A stretch of 64,000 nt of DNA, taken from assembly GCA_008638375.1 (NCBI GenBank), contig CM018036.1, forward strand, positions 7,563,892-7,627,891. The letters run 5' to 3'. This stretch comes from Nyssa sinensis (Eukaryota > Streptophyta > Magnoliopsida > Cornales > Nyssaceae). Numbering within the stretch: position 1 is the stretch's first letter; the number at the start of each line of letters is the position of its first letter. This document shows positions 12,109 through 24,599 of the stretch, in pieces. The notes beneath the pieces are model-generated. The model made no database searches, had not been told where the DNA came from, and saw nothing but the letters and a program-made list of their open reading frames with translations. The translations under genes and the position numbers were made by a program.

Positions 12109-12745
12109 GCCTCTCAAAGTAACTCCAAAAAACGTTTGCCATTTTGTCAAAAATCTTATATCTGACTTTGAATAGTGTTATGATATTTTTGAATTATAAA
12201 TTTGTTTTAATAATAGGTGTGAGAATGAGGTGTTATTTTAATATTTTTTATTAAAAAATATTATTAAATTTAACGGTTATATTTTAACGGTTATAGTTTT
12301 CATAACGGTTTAATTTAAATTAAATTATAAAAATTAATTTACTTTAAAAAATTAATTTAAATTCTAACAATTAACTAAATTAAAAAAATTATTTAATTAT
12401 AAAAATTAGTTAAATAGATAAAAATCATTCTAAATTTATAGAATAATTTTTAAAGTGATTTTTCGGACTTTGGTAAGTTTTTTTTTCACAAATACTCTGT
12501 ATTTATAGAATTTTTTGTTGAAATAGAGCTATTGGAATGGTAACTGTTGTAATAGTAAAAATGAAAATGGCCCAACCGTCAAATGACACATCTTCCTTTC
12601 CTCTTTCCAAAGTTTGTAAAAATTGCACCCCAGACCGTTGGGTATCATTTTGCAACTACAGATATCACTCCATTTGGAGTGAAAAATTTTGAGTTTGGGA
12701 TGCCATTTTGGCAGTTATGGATGGCACCTAGCGTTGGAGTTGCCC
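12109..12745. mobile_element. PIF/Harbinger-like MITE in the PB1 promoter region
   Basis: TTA lies directly on both sides (12106-12108 and 12746-12748). The right end inverted reads gggcaactccaa, and the left end has gcctctcaaagtaactccaa, so the aactccaa core is shared and close to the ends of other PIF-type elements. The interior is AT-rich with repeated aacggtta words (12270-12310). It sits about 245 bases upstream of the PB1 start codon. Confidence 0.45.
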
Positions 12746-15233
12746 TTAAAAACTAGAAATTCTAACATGAATTGAGTTTATTGTCGTTGCATGAAACTAA
12801 CTTATAACGTAGTGATATTTGAATAAGATGTTTAATTTTTTTTAGAGACATAAAAATAATAATTATGTACGTAGTAAAATTATATTGGTAAAATTTATAA
12901 ACTAAGTCAATACACTTGATTCATAGTAAAATTTCTCCTTTAAGACAGGAATAATGAAGCCATGTATAAGAGTTCATACGCGGCCCATATATGAGCGATG
13001 TTTCATAATTTAACTAATTGTTTATATATGCACCTATATTCACGTATGTCTGGCACTCACATGGTTCTCACACTCATTCACTCATTTAAGTGTATGTACA
13101 TTATATATTCACAATGACATATATCATCAAATATTATTTGTTCAGCGACTCACATAAGATGAATCATGATAGTAAGACTTATAATGATAAATCCTATTTC
13201 ATATGAGTATATAAACATCGTATAGATATTCATGCATGAACAATTAAAGATTATTTTAAAAACAAAGGAAGCAACCATAGTTGTTAAATTGTGCCCGATG
13301 AATCTAATTTCTCAATAAACAATCGCGAGGTATTCTAACGATTGTTTAGTAAAAAAAAATCATATAAAAGTAATATAATTATTATTTTAATTTATAATTT
13401 TATACAATTTGTTTTATTAATAAAAATAACATTTTTATTTTTATATAAAAATATATTTAAAAAAAATACAACAACAATTATTGCTAATGATATTTTATAC
13501 CGGCAAAAGAAAATATTGAATAAACTTGACAAAATTTAAAATAATTAATGACTATTAAATAATCATAAATATAATTTCTTTATTTGGACATGATGAAATA
13601 AATAGTTAGGAAATTAGATAATATTTACATAATTTTTTGAGAAATTTGACTTTATATATTGTACGTAAATAAAATAAGAGATTGTTATATATAAGAATTT
13701 TGAGTACAAATAATCAATGTTTGAAAATTTTTTAATTTCTTAATTAATTTCACATCATATATTTACAGATAAAATAAAATAAAAACACAATAAGAAATAT
13801 AATAATGAAATAAAAAATTAATTATGCATTAAAATAACGAATTTTCTTAATAACAACTTATTATTTACGAAATTAGTCTTTAACAAAACAAATATTTTAT
13901 TTACGAAATCAATCTTTAACAAAAAATCGACATTTCCAAAATGAGAAATTTAAAAAACCTCTTCATTAATACTTTTATGAAATAAATGTTTGGATTTAAA
14001 AATACTCAAACAAACATTAAAAGAATCAAAATAAATATTTAAATATTAAAAAAACTTGATCTTTATTTTATACTTTTCTAAAACATAGTTCGAATCTGAT
14101 AATATGCAAACAAATATTTTAAAAAAATTTAAATATAAAAAAATTTAATTTTAATTCTAAGATGTCTGTTTCAAAAACGCCACCCCCATCAAACATGCCC
14201 TAAAGACTGCTTCAGGAAATGCCGTTTTGAAAACGTTGAGCAGAGCAGGCACACATTTGGTTTTCGCATTCAATATATCCCAACCGATTTTCCACGTGTC
14301 AAAGAATGAACCGCATGTTTGAGTCAATTTGTCAGCTGTCACTCGTCAACCCATGTGTCAGGACTGGGGCAAATAACTTCAACTGGGTCATTGCTGAAGA
14401 TCAAATATATAAATAAATAAAATTAATAATAAAAAGGGTTAATTACCCATTCCTCTTTTATAATTTTTAAAAATTTATGTTATCTCTCTTCTATTTTGTA
14501 TTTTAATTTAAATTCTTCCTGTCGTCAATTATTAATACTTATGATAATAAAAATAAAAAAATTTAATAAAATATCTAAATTGTCGCGTATGAGTAATAGA
14601 ATGGCTATATTAACTTCTACTAATAATATAAATAAATAATTTTGACCTTAAACGTAGATTGGATAGAAATAATTTTAAAATTTTTTAAAAAATAAAATTA
14701 TTTTCTCTAAAATGACTAATTTTCTATATGAAGAAAATGACATTCTTTCCCCCCCCAAAAAATTATGAAAATAAAATAGAATCACCAAAAAAATAATATA
14801 TATAAAAATAAAAATATATGTAGCGTATATTTGTTAAAATTCTAAAATGTTAATGATTAACCTAATTTTTAGATATGGACAATATGCTTATGTGCATGTG
14901 TGAATATCTATATATATATATATATATATATTCAGAGTCCTAATTAGAATATATATAACATATATATGTATTTGAGAATCCTAATTTGAATAGTAGTGAA
15001 ATTCTCAATCTAATTTTTGAAATAAACAGTGTCTGTCTGCGTGTGTGTGTGTGTGTATATCTCTATATATATTATTAAACTCCAACAAAATGAGTGAAGA
15101 AAATAGATTTATCCTTGTAATTCTCTCAAAAAATTAATCAACAGAGAGATAGAAATCACATACCAATCAAACCCCAGCAAATGATGAAAGAATAAATTCA
15201 TAATTTTTTATTCTACAAGAATAACAAGACATG

Positions 15234-15267
<34 letters not shown>

Positions 15268-16291
15268 AAATTATATATAAAATAAGTAATCTCCAATTCG
15301 AAATACTCCAAAAAAATCACAATCTCTTTTGACCCCAAACAAAAAACACGAGATCATAAAAGATCTTTTAACTATTTCTTCTTGTACATGGCAAACTATC
15401 AATCCACTCAAGGAAACTAATTTGTTGATGATGATGTTCTTGCTTTATTATGGCTACTCAATAATGGAAACCCAAATGAGAAAGAAATTGCGAAGCCAGA
15501 AATATGCATGATTTGCTCAAAGAAAGAAATTTGGGAGATTTTGATAGCGACAGATTGAGAAATAAGAGAAAAAATTGTGTGATTCATCCTATCGTCTGAG
15601 AAACACTAAGATTAGCTATTTATGAAAATGATGTCTGAAAATCATCGGCGTCGAAATCGCAAAAAACAAGAGGAAAAGTCGTGATTTTATTTAAAAATTC
15701 TTTGATTCTTCTTGATCAACCCAAATCTGATTCGAGAAAAACATATTCTTAATTTATTTGCAGAATTCAAGCCAAGACAAAGCACCAATTGTGAAAAAAT
15801 ACTCAATAAGGATAGAAGAATAGTCATCAAAGAAAATTTGAGGAAAAGTCGTGAGAGAGAGGAGTAATGGGACACAAAGAAAAATTTTAAAACATGGATA
15901 CGCGTTTGATAAGTTATTTATTTTAATTTGTATTAAATTTTTTAAATTTTTTAATTTAAATTATCATATCAAAATATATTTTTATAATTTTTAAAAAATT
16001 AATTACAAATTTTTTAGAAACATTTTTTAAAAAATTATATCTGAATCATTTTCCAAGCACATATCTTTTGAATTTGTTAAGAGAAAAAAATTAGATTTTT
16101 TATTAAAATTTTATATTATTTTTAACTATATATATAATATAGTAAAAATATATTATTTTAACTATATCTTTTTATCTAATCAATAATAAAATAAATCAAT
16201 AAGACATTTTATAATTAATAATTGATTTTAAACAAATTTTACCAAACTTTCAATTAATTATATCATAACCAATTCCGAACATTAAATTTTA

Positions 16292-18424
16292 GGATAAATT
16301 ACACCTATCTCCCCTGAGGTTTTTGACAATTACAGAAACCTTCTTATAATTTCTGAAATAACCTTGTCCCCCTTCTGGTTTTTTGATCTGTAACAGATTC
16401 CTCCTGCCGTTAGTTGACCTAACAGAGTTTGATGATGTAAGCAACTTTTTTTATCTAAATACCAATTTTATCCCTTACAAGTCATAGTTAAATGACAAAA
16501 CAACCCTCACTTTAACAATAATTTTTTTAATTAAAAAAAGACAAAATTTCTCTTGCATCTCCTTTCTCTCTCTAACCCTAGTAAATATATTTTCAAATTC
16601 GTCCACCATATGTAATTTTTGAGATCCAAAAGGTTAGAGCTTTTGAAATCCATACAAAAACGAACAAAACCAATTTTGTTTTGTTAGAAATTTCATCCAA
16701 TATCACTTGAATTTGGCCATGGAAGACATTATATGAACTGCTTTCTTGGCCAATCCAAGAAACTTCATAAGGTTAGCGAAGGCCGTTGGAATTCTCTCTC
16801 CCGTTGTGCAGGTAATTACACACACTGACACACACACATACATATATATATATATAGCACAGTTATCCACATCCATCTGTAACTCCAAATTTTCCAAACA
16901 ACAACTTGAAAACTCAAATCATCTGGTTTTTTTCTATCTTTATGCAACTCTTCTTGAGCTGGTTGAAATGGGTTTGTTTGAATGATATGTCTTCCATGGG
17001 CTAAACTCCAAATTCTCTCTCTCTTAATCTAGCATGAAACCGTGCACCATCAACAGACCACCCTCATCTCCAACAGTCCCGTACCATAGCCACCACCAAC
17101 ACAACCCAAATCTGAGACTACAAAGCCTCAATATATCCCTTGAATCCACATCCACAACGCAAAACAAACCCAACTACCAACGGCATCAATGCCACTCTCC
17201 CTCCCCTTCCTTCCACCCACCACCACCACTGAAGTCACCACCACTATCGACAACACCATTGAATTTGTTGATGAAGGTTATGGAGGTGGGACAAGAGGCG
17301 GTGGGGGATATGAACTCCCACTGACCATCTTCAAAGAATCACTAGCACTCATTCCCTCAATTTCTTCCCTCTCCATAATTCGCAACCCACTTACCTGTTT
17401 CACTATATCCCCTAAATCCACATCATCACCTTTCCCAGTTTTCTCACTATCAACAAAGTCATCATCATTCTGATCACTATGAATGCTTTCTGGCAAAAGA
17501 TCACCAGTTTTTGCTCCCTTATTTTTAGCAACACCACCACAATACTCCACGAGATCATCCATAACAACTTCTTGTTGCGCTTCCTCTTCTAATTCCTCAT
17601 CTTTCACAGTTGAGGCAACCTAAACCTGAGGTTGGGGCTGAGCCGAAGAAGAAGCAGACAGAGATGAGGACCTGTTAGGGTTTGAAGAGGAGCCCGCAAA
17701 ACCTCGCTGTACACCAAAATTCAAGTCATCTTTCCTCTTTTTCAACCGGAAACCCTAGCCCAAATTCTTCCAAAAGAAACCAAAATTAGAGGAACAGAAC
17801 GCTAATTTTCAATTTGTCCCGCTTCCTTGCCTTGGGCGCAGTCACGCCAATCCCTCAGCTGAATGATTTGTTCCAGCCCACTGCCCTTTGCTCCTCGCGT
17901 ATCGATCTCTGCATTCCCCTAACAATACTCATCAAACCCTGACCTCCAAGTTTTAAACAACACAAACCTTAATGGCAACGCGCTGCTAACGGTAGGTATC
18001 TCCTTTGGTTTGAGATTATTCTCTCTCCCTCTCTCTCTCTCTCTTCTTTTTTTTCTTTCTCTTCTCAATCTGAAATGCCTCTGTTGGTGCTCTTTGGTGG
18101 TGGAGTGGTGACATGCGGTGGTGGTGGAGCAACGATGGGTGGTGGTGACAACGAAAATTTTGGCCGGTGTTGTTCTGGGTAGAGAAAATAAAAGAGAGAG
18201 GGAAGTGAGATGGAGTGGGGAGAGAGAGTGCTGCAATTGAGAAAGAGGAAAAATAAAGAAGAAAAAAATATTATTAAAATATAAGAATAATATAGTAAAT
18301 GGATCCAATTTTGTTAACGTCGTTTGGAGACAAGTTCTGGTGGAGGGACAGTATGATTTTCGAAACTATAGGGAAAGTTTCTGTAATTGTCAGAAACCTC
18401 AAGGAAGGTAAGTGTAATTATTTC
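16292..18424. mobile_element. Mutator-like element, 2.1 kb, 9-bp TSD taaatttta
   Basis: The left end, ggataaattacacc, and inverted right end, gaaataattacactt, pair over about 80 bases, sharing gaggttt and tgacaattacagaaac. The 9-bp duplication taaatttta is perfect (16283-16291 and 18425-18433), and the element is missing from unit B, where the target is uninterrupted near 30710. Cargo: a minus-strand coding-like block (17278-17755), a Pro/His-rich stretch and a GA/CT-rich block. No transposase is present, so it would need one in trans. Ends match the element at 46805-48709 and the MITE at 9469-9940. Confidence 0.8.
17278..17755 (-). pseudogene. Captured exon-like fragment inside the 2.1 kb Mutator-like element
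   Basis: On the minus strand a frame starting near 17750 reads FRLKKRKDDLNFGVQRG, a Ser/Pro/Gln-rich stretch, then after one in-frame TAG the same frame continues VASTVKDEELEEEAQQEVV and LVEYCGGVAKNKGAKTG, ending in a proline run. The composition (basic start, low-complexity linker, acidic block) resembles a host nuclear protein N-terminus rather than a transposase. I do not recognise the donor. The in-frame stop shows it is not translated whole. Confidence 0.45.
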
Positions 18425-18433
18425 TAAATTTTA

Positions 18434-19690
18434 TTATTTTAATCATATCTTATATGCAACCGAGAATAAAAGAATAAATAAAATATTTCATAATCAATAA
18501 TAACTTCAAATCGAATTTTACCAAACTTTCAATTATCTACTTGTGTCATCACAATTAATTTTACCAAACTTTCAATTATTTACTTATGTCATCACAGAAG
18601 GTTTTTGAAATTGCTTTTAAGAGCACAAATGTTAAAACCAGAGTTACTCCAAACAATTAAGGATATAACGTTATTTTTAATTAAAGTAAGAATATTAATA
18701 ACTTGTGCACAGTTTTTTTCCCCTTTCTTGTTGATCAAATTTTAAAATGGAATTTTTCGGGTAATGGAATTCAATTCAAAAATAAGTGTTTTTTTTATAC
18801 AATGATATAAAAAAGAAAATCAAACTCACTCTAGTTGCGTGGAGATAGGTACTTGTACCATTCGGATAGCATCCCAATACCCAAAAATTAATATTTTGTT
18901 GATGTAAAACAAGTTGCTAAAACATTTGAAAAATAATGAAAACGCTCTTGGAAACGAAGACCTTATCTTGATTCATAGCAGCAAGATGAATAATACTCAT
19001 AGTCTTATCTTGTTTCATAACGGGACACAAATAATATTCATGGCTTAGCCATGATACTCATGGCGAAAAGACTTCCTCTAGGCTTGCAATTTGACTTTCG
19101 TTTGCCATTTTTACTAAGTTCTAATTTTACAATTACTTTATTTAAGAAATTTCAAATTAACTTCTGTTTATAATTATAGTTTCTTAGTTTGATTTGATTT
19201 AAGATCTTTTTTAAAAGTTTCAATTTTTATTATTTTTGATTTTTTTTTCTCTTAATTTTCAAAATTTTATAGTTTCTTAATTGTAATAACTTTAATGTAA
19301 GAAATTAGTAGATTCTTATTTAGATTAGTAATAGTCTTAATTTATAAATATGATATAAAATAATAATTATTATTCAGATTACCAATAATATTTCAATTTA
19401 AAATTTTGAGAGTTATTCTCTTTGAGTGAGAAACCCATTTGTTCGTAGTTACTAAGTAATTCAAAATGTTTTGATTCTCTTTCACGTTTTCTTGCTCTGT
19501 TTTTTGGAACATATATAAATTAGATATATATATATATATATAATACAAATACTGTTATTCCTAAATTTGTATCCTAAATAATGAATACTAATGTGTGATA
19601 ATCACATTAATTACACAATTTCAAGTATTATTAATAATTTAGTGTCACATCAATGTCGTATCATTTGAAATATAAATTCTAAAAAGTATA
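18434..19690. other. AT-rich flank of unit A, no gene
   Basis: This aligns with 30720-31890 in unit B. Nothing codes. An AT microsatellite lies near 19526-19544. Confidence 0.5.
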
Positions 19691-19740
19691 GCATTGCTCT
19701 TGAAGTTGGGGTTAGTATAGATGAAAAAATAAATATTGAG

Positions 19741-19945
19741 TTATGATGAATATATTACACCTGAATCAATGAATAACTCGAGAGAGATGGAGCTGCGATT
19801 GGAAGAAACATGGGGATTTGACCCATTGGACTTAGTCTTGGGCCTCTTGGAAGCTATGCAATTCTTCAAGGTTGGCCCAAACCATGCTTCTCCCAACAAA
19901 CCTTTATGTTGCCTTTTCTTGCATCTAATGCAACAATACACAGAG
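19741..19945 (-). other. Conserved short minus-strand frame, copy 1 of 3
   Basis: A minus-strand reading CKKRQHKGLLGEAWFGPTLK continues NCIASKRPKTKSNGSN and is shared with 26385-26582 and, partly, 31975-32098. Between copies 1 and 2 the central 108 bases differ at four sites, all at third codon positions of this minus frame and all silent, while the same changes alter the plus-strand reading. That suggests the minus strand once coded for protein. The frame lies about 1.5 kb upstream of kinase 1, in the opposite direction. I do not recognise the product, and it may be one exon. Confidence 0.4.
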
Positions 19946-21422
19946 CAACCCCATTAAATTAATGGGATCTTGTCATGTAAATTTTATTTTGGGAAAAAGT
20001 ATATAAAAATTTATTTAAAATATATTTTTAAATCCAAAAAATTTATCATAATTTTTGTCTATTTAAAAGTTCAAATAAAGAATTTTTACAATCAAAAAGT
20101 CTAATTTTTGCTTTTATTTTAACTCTTATAAAAAATATATATATTTAATTAGACTAAAATAACCTCAAAATATATATTCTAAGAATAAATAATACAAAGA
20201 TTCATAAAATAAAATTTTCACTTCAAAAAATTTTATAAGACTTTTTATATATCTAATATACTTGAAAAAATAACTTTTATTTCCTAAAATCCTAACCCCA
20301 AGTCATATTAAGAGTTTTTCATATTAATTTATAATCCCTTTTCTTTATTTGTGCTAGAACTTCTAACCACTTTATTTTAAATTGTTAGATAATTTCTTTT
20401 TCTATGTTAAAAACTTCCATGATTATTTAGGTCGATGACCAGGCAACTTAAATTTCTCGTCTTTACCCCTAATGAGAATTAAACCTTTGACATTTCTCAT
20501 AAAAAAAAGTCAAAATTATAACATCCGACTACAAAATTATTGACATTTAATAGTTTAAAATACTATTTGAGATCACAAACTAATAATAAAATTATCAAAA
20601 TAAATAATATAAATAATAATAACATCTTTTAAGTTTCTGATAATTATAAAAACTTTTTATAAGATTTATGAAATTATATTGTACTTCTTTTTTTTTTTTT
20701 ACTAAAAAATAAAACATACCTCCTCCCAATCTATTTTTTTCTTGAAAATGACAAAAATATATTTTTTATTTTTACATTTTTTTTAATTTTGATCAATTTT
20801 TAAAAAATTTTAAATAAATATTGATTACAACATTATTGCACGGCAAATAATAAAAATAAAAGTTATTTACTTTAAATCATTTTTATAATAAAAAAATTTA
20901 AAAATATATAATCAAGATAAGAAAATGTTTAAAAAAATATGAAAGAAATAAGTTTGTTACTTTAAAAAAATAAAAATAAAAGTCCATGTAATTTGTCATT
21001 AAAAATACAAAAAAAAATATAATAATTATGAAAAATCTAAAAAAAAATTATAATTATGAAAAATCTCATCAGAACTTGGTATTATTTAGGCTAAATAAAT
21101 AAATACAAAAACACTCTTAACAACTCTTACAAAGTCCGAAAATGAGGTTTGACTGAAAGGTTTGTGCAATCAAACTTCTAGAATTCATACTTTTCTATTC
21201 TCCAGGTTAGTTCTATGTACTTGTATGGAGAATTTTGTAGAATAACGAAAGAGGAAGGTACGGTCAGTATGTAAAAGTCTTTTTTGCGTCTAAAAAACGC
21301 AGTCAAACAAAACATAATCAGACACCTAAATTTGTGTTCCTAAATCAAAATCTTCATTCGATTTTCTTAATATCGAGTCTCGGCCACTCAATCACTTCCA
21401 CTGTCATCCAAATCCTGTTCAG

Positions 21423-23405
21423 ATGCTCTGCCTTTTCCTCTTTGTCCTCCACTTGGCCATCATTCCTTCCTCTTTTGCCATTGACTTCCTCTTCAATTCC
21501 TTCAATGCCACTTCCGACCTCATCCTCACTGGCGATGCCCGAATCGAATCGTCTGTTATCCAACTAATCAATGATTCCAACCAGTTCTCCCTCGGCAAAG
21601 CTTTTTACCAATCTCCGATCCCAATGAAACCCAACTCCAATTCGACTACCATCTCTTCATTTTCAACCTCATTCGTCTTCTCAGTCTTACCGGAAATCTC
21701 TTCAAGCCCAGGTTTCGGCCTCGCCTTCGTACTCTCCAACACCACTGAACCGCCTGCCGCACTCTCTGGCCAGTACTTTGGTCTCTTCAGCAACGCCACC
21801 GTCCCAACCGTGGCCCCTCTTCTCGCCGTGGAATTCGACACCGGTCAAAACCCAGAATTCAACGACCCAGATGGGAATCACGTCGGCATCGACCTCAACA
21901 ACATCGAATCGGCGAAGACAGAAACCGCCGGGTACTATAACTCCACTGGTCAGCTAATCCCTGTAGATATGAGAAACGGACAGAACATTCATGCTTGGAT
22001 TGAATTCGATGGATCTCAATTTGAAATCAATGTCACAATCGCCCCAGCCGGCATGGCTCGACCATCCAGACCTTTGCTTACATACAGATCTCCACTTATA
22101 GCTAACTATGTATCTACAAATATGTACGTTGGGTTCTCTGCATCAAAGACTCAGTGGGTCGAGGCGCGGAGGGTCTTAGCTTGGAGTTTAAGCGACACCG
22201 GTGTTGCCAGAGACATCAACACTACGAATTTGCCAGTTTTCAGGCTCGGTACATCATCGTCTTCGCTATCTCCCGGAGCGATCACCGGAATTACAGTCGG
22301 ATGTGTAGTCCTTTTCATTCTCTGTTCATTCGGGGGTTATTGGTTTTGGCGAAAACACAATATTAAAAAGCAAGAAGATGATGTGATTGAAGATTGGGAG
22401 CTCGAATACTGGCCGCATCGGTTCTCATACGAAGAGCTAAGCCAGGCCACTGATGGATTCTCCAAAGATGATCTTCTTGGGTTTGGAGGGTTTGGTCGAG
22501 TGTATAAGGGAACACTGGCCAACAACACAGAGGTCGCCGTGAAGTGCGTGAGCCACGACTCGAAGCAAGGACTCAGGGAATTCATGGCGGAGATATCGAG
22601 CATGGGGAGGCTCCAACACAAGAATTTAGTCCAAATGCGAGGTTGGTGCCGAAAGGGTAACGAATTGATGCTTGTATATGATTACATGCCGAATGGTAGT
22701 CTGAATCGATGGATATTTGACAAACCCGAGAAGGTAATGGGTTGGGAAGGTCGGAAAAGAGTGCTCGCCGACGTCGCCGAGGGCTTGAACTACCTGCACC
22801 ATGGTTGGGACCAGGTGGTTATTCACAGAGACATCAAGTCGAGCAACATTTTATTGGACTCTGAAATGAGAGGTCGATTGGGTGATTTTGGGTTAGCGAA
22901 ATTGTACACGCACGGTGAGGTGCCGAACACGACGCGGTTGGTGGGCACGCTGGGGTACTTGGCGCCGGAGCTGGCAACAGTATCGGCGCCGACGACAGCC
23001 AGTGATGTGTATAGCTTTGGGGTGGTGATTCTGGAGGTGGTGTGCGGGCGGAGGCCGATAGAGGCGTGGGCAGATACGGAAGAGGAGGAGGTGGTGCTGA
23101 TTGATTGGGTTAGAGGGAAGTATGCGGAAGGGAGAGTGTGGGAGGTGGCGGATGAGAGAATTAAAGGGGAGTATGTGGTGGAGGAGATTGAGGCGGTGTT
23201 GAAGCTTGGGCTGGCTTCTTGTCACCCTAACCCGCTCCACCGGCCCACCATGAGGGAGGTGGTGGCGGTTTTAGTTGGTGAGGAGGCAGCAGCAGCCGCG
23301 CCGAGGGTTTTATTGGCGGAATTGTCGCGCAGTGGGAGTGACGGATTCGGTGGCGGCAGTAATGCGGTCGGAGTGGAGGCGTCACCGCCGCAAGTTTTGG
23401 TGTGA
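21423..23405 (+). CDS. LECRKS1: L-type lectin receptor kinase, LecRK-S.1-like, copy 1 (660 aa)
   Basis: An intronless plasma-membrane receptor kinase. Residues 1-19 are a signal peptide; about 20-262 a legume-lectin ectodomain with the metal-site pattern E137, D139, N143, D148 and H153; about 284-309 a membrane segment (VGCVVLFILCSFGGYWFW); then a juxtamembrane EDWELEYWPHRFSYEEL and a Ser/Thr kinase from about 346 to 618. Kinase residues are complete: glycine loop GFGGFG, K374, E390, HRD with D470, DFG at 488-490, APE at 514-516. It is an RD kinase and should be active. Length and the juxtamembrane and catalytic-loop sequence fit Arabidopsis LecRK-S.1 as I recall it. Several NxT/NxS sites suggest glycosylation. 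The ligand is unknown. The start is the first ATG, immediately before the hydrophobic leader. A tandem copy lies 9.2 kb downstream. Confidence 0.92.
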   Translation: MLCLFLFVLHLAIIPSSFAIDFLFNSFNATSDLILTGDARIESSVIQLINDSNQFSLGKAFYQSPIPMKPNSNSTTISSFSTSFVFSVLPEISSSPGFGLAFVLSNTTEPPAALSGQYFGLFSNATVPTVAPLLAVEFDTGQNPEFNDPDGNHVGIDLNNIESAKTETAGYYNSTGQLIPVDMRNGQNIHAWIEFDGSQFEINVTIAPAGMARPSRPLLTYRSPLIANYVSTNMYVGFSASKTQWVEARRVLAWSLSDTGVARDINTTNLPVFRLGTSSSSLSPGAITGITVGCVVLFILCSFGGYWFWRKHNIKKQEDDVIEDWELEYWPHRFSYEELSQATDGFSKDDLLGFGGFGRVYKGTLANNTEVAVKCVSHDSKQGLREFMAEISSMGRLQHKNLVQMRGWCRKGNELMLVYDYMPNGSLNRWIFDKPEKVMGWEGRKRVLADVAEGLNYLHHGWDQVVIHRDIKSSNILLDSEMRGRLGDFGLAKLYTHGEVPNTTRLVGTLGYLAPELATVSAPTTASDVYSFGVVILEVVCGRRPIEAWADTEEEEVVLIDWVRGKYAEGRVWEVADERIKGEYVVEEIEAVLKLGLASCHPNPLHRPTMREVVAVLVGEEAAAAAPRVLLAELSRSGSDGFGGGSNAVGVEASPPQVLV

Positions 23406-24293
23406 ATGTAAATGTTCTTTTTTAAAAAAAAAAAAAAAAATCATGTCATCTCTTTTTATAATTGATGTATTTATTTTGACCTTTTGACTTTCCACAGTGA
23501 TATCTTCGTGAAGTTTCTGGCATTAAGATTTGAAATTAAAATAAAATATAGAAAAAATTAGCCAGACTTTCAGTACTCTCACTGGTTGTTATAATTTCAA
23601 AGCAATAATAGTCTGTCTTATTTTTTTTTTGTATTAAATTTTGTATTTTAAATGATTTGTTATTTAATTATTGATTATAATTTTGATACATTATTATTAT
23701 TATTTTGATAATATATATATTTTTTTACGAATTAGTTAAGAATATTTTAGATTAGTTTACGTGTAATTGACTAAATTTTTTTTCTGTGGCAGCCAAGTCT
23801 ATTCTTTTAGATGACGAAATAATATATTTTACTGTCTTTTAAAATACAAGTTTTGATAATAAAAAATTAAGTTATACAACATTAATCATTTAGAGGATAT
23901 AAATAAGTAATATCTTTGACATGTCAAAACACATACATATATATATATATGTATGTGTAATTAATTAAGAAATAATAATGTATCATTCAACAATCTTATT
24001 TCATTTTCTCATTTTAAACTTAGGTGGCCAGCAGAAGAAAAATAAAGAAAATTTATAAATTATAAATTATTCGATTACTTAATGATCACAAGCTAATTAA
24101 TTAATTAAACTATGAACTAATTACTATTCTTATTTTATTTTATTTTTTGTTTTTGTTTTAAGCAAACATATCACTCTTACCTTTTGAAAAAGGACATGCC
24201 TACCTCTTTATGGGCCCTTTGAATTCAATCCACCGTGACGCAAGTTCCATTCTGGTAGGCACCTAGAAAGTCTTCACTTATACCGGGGCATCA

Positions 24294-24599
24294 CCCCAGG
24301 GTCATAGTGCGATGGTTAGGAAGACAAGTCTCCAAGTGTTGGACGATAAAAAGGTTATTCTTGTTGTGGGGTTTAATTTTTGTTATCATTGTATCTCTCT
24401 GATTTACTTGTCATGTGCACTGTGAGGTCAGAACACGGATTTGAGATTTGTCCTTTTAGTCACGACTCCGAAAGCGTTACTTGTCGTGTGCACTGTGAGG
24501 TCAGAACACAGATTTGAGATTTACCCTTTTAGTCACGACTCCGAAAGCGCCATACGGGAGGGAGGATTTGTCCTCATGTCCAAAAAAAAAAAAAAAACA
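24294..24599 (+). mobile_element. SINE-like insertion with internal 71-bp duplication
   Basis: The 306-bp insertion starts ccccagggtcatagtg, has a tRNA A-box-like gcgatggttaggaag, and ends in 16 A. It is flanked by gggcatca (24286-24293 and 24600-24607); unit B has a single uninterrupted gggcatca near 43955. Inside, about 71 bases starting ttacttgtc are repeated almost exactly (24407-24478 and 24479-24549). Confidence 0.7.

Larger units (their letters stand above)
12765..21422. repeat. Segmental duplication unit A, 5' flank of kinase 1
   Basis: From the word aactagaaattctaac onward this stretch aligns with 27125-32623, the 5' flank of kinase 2, in the same order and orientation. Shared landmarks include ttattgtcgtt..catgaaactaacttataacg (12780 and 27160), cgcggcccatatatgagcg (12980 and 27360), aaacgccacccccatc (14175 and 28665) and ttgttgatgatgatgttc (15421 and 29538). 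Unit A has an extra Mutator-like element at 16292-18424. Unit B has lost about 0.65 kb corresponding to 19900-20745. No gene other than the short conserved minus-strand frame near 19740-19940 is seen in it. Confidence 0.8.

Noticed and set aside
11868..12142. Open frames in the PB1 5' flank
   Set aside because: Built almost entirely from GA and AT microsatellites and a G run.
14157..14342. 61-codon minus-strand frame repeated at 28640-28807
   Set aside because: Repeated only because the flank is duplicated; a 30-odd base deletion in unit B and no coding-type change pattern.
17034..17473. Plus-strand Pro/His-rich open frames
   Set aside because: They are the complement of the captured minus-strand fragment and a GGT/GGA-rich block inside the 2.1 kb Mutator-like element; low complexity, overlapping frames, no domain.
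22893..23240. Minus-strand open frame inside kinase 1 (and its twin at 34091-34438)
   Set aside because: Mirror of the conserved kinase coding strand; conservation follows from the sense gene.
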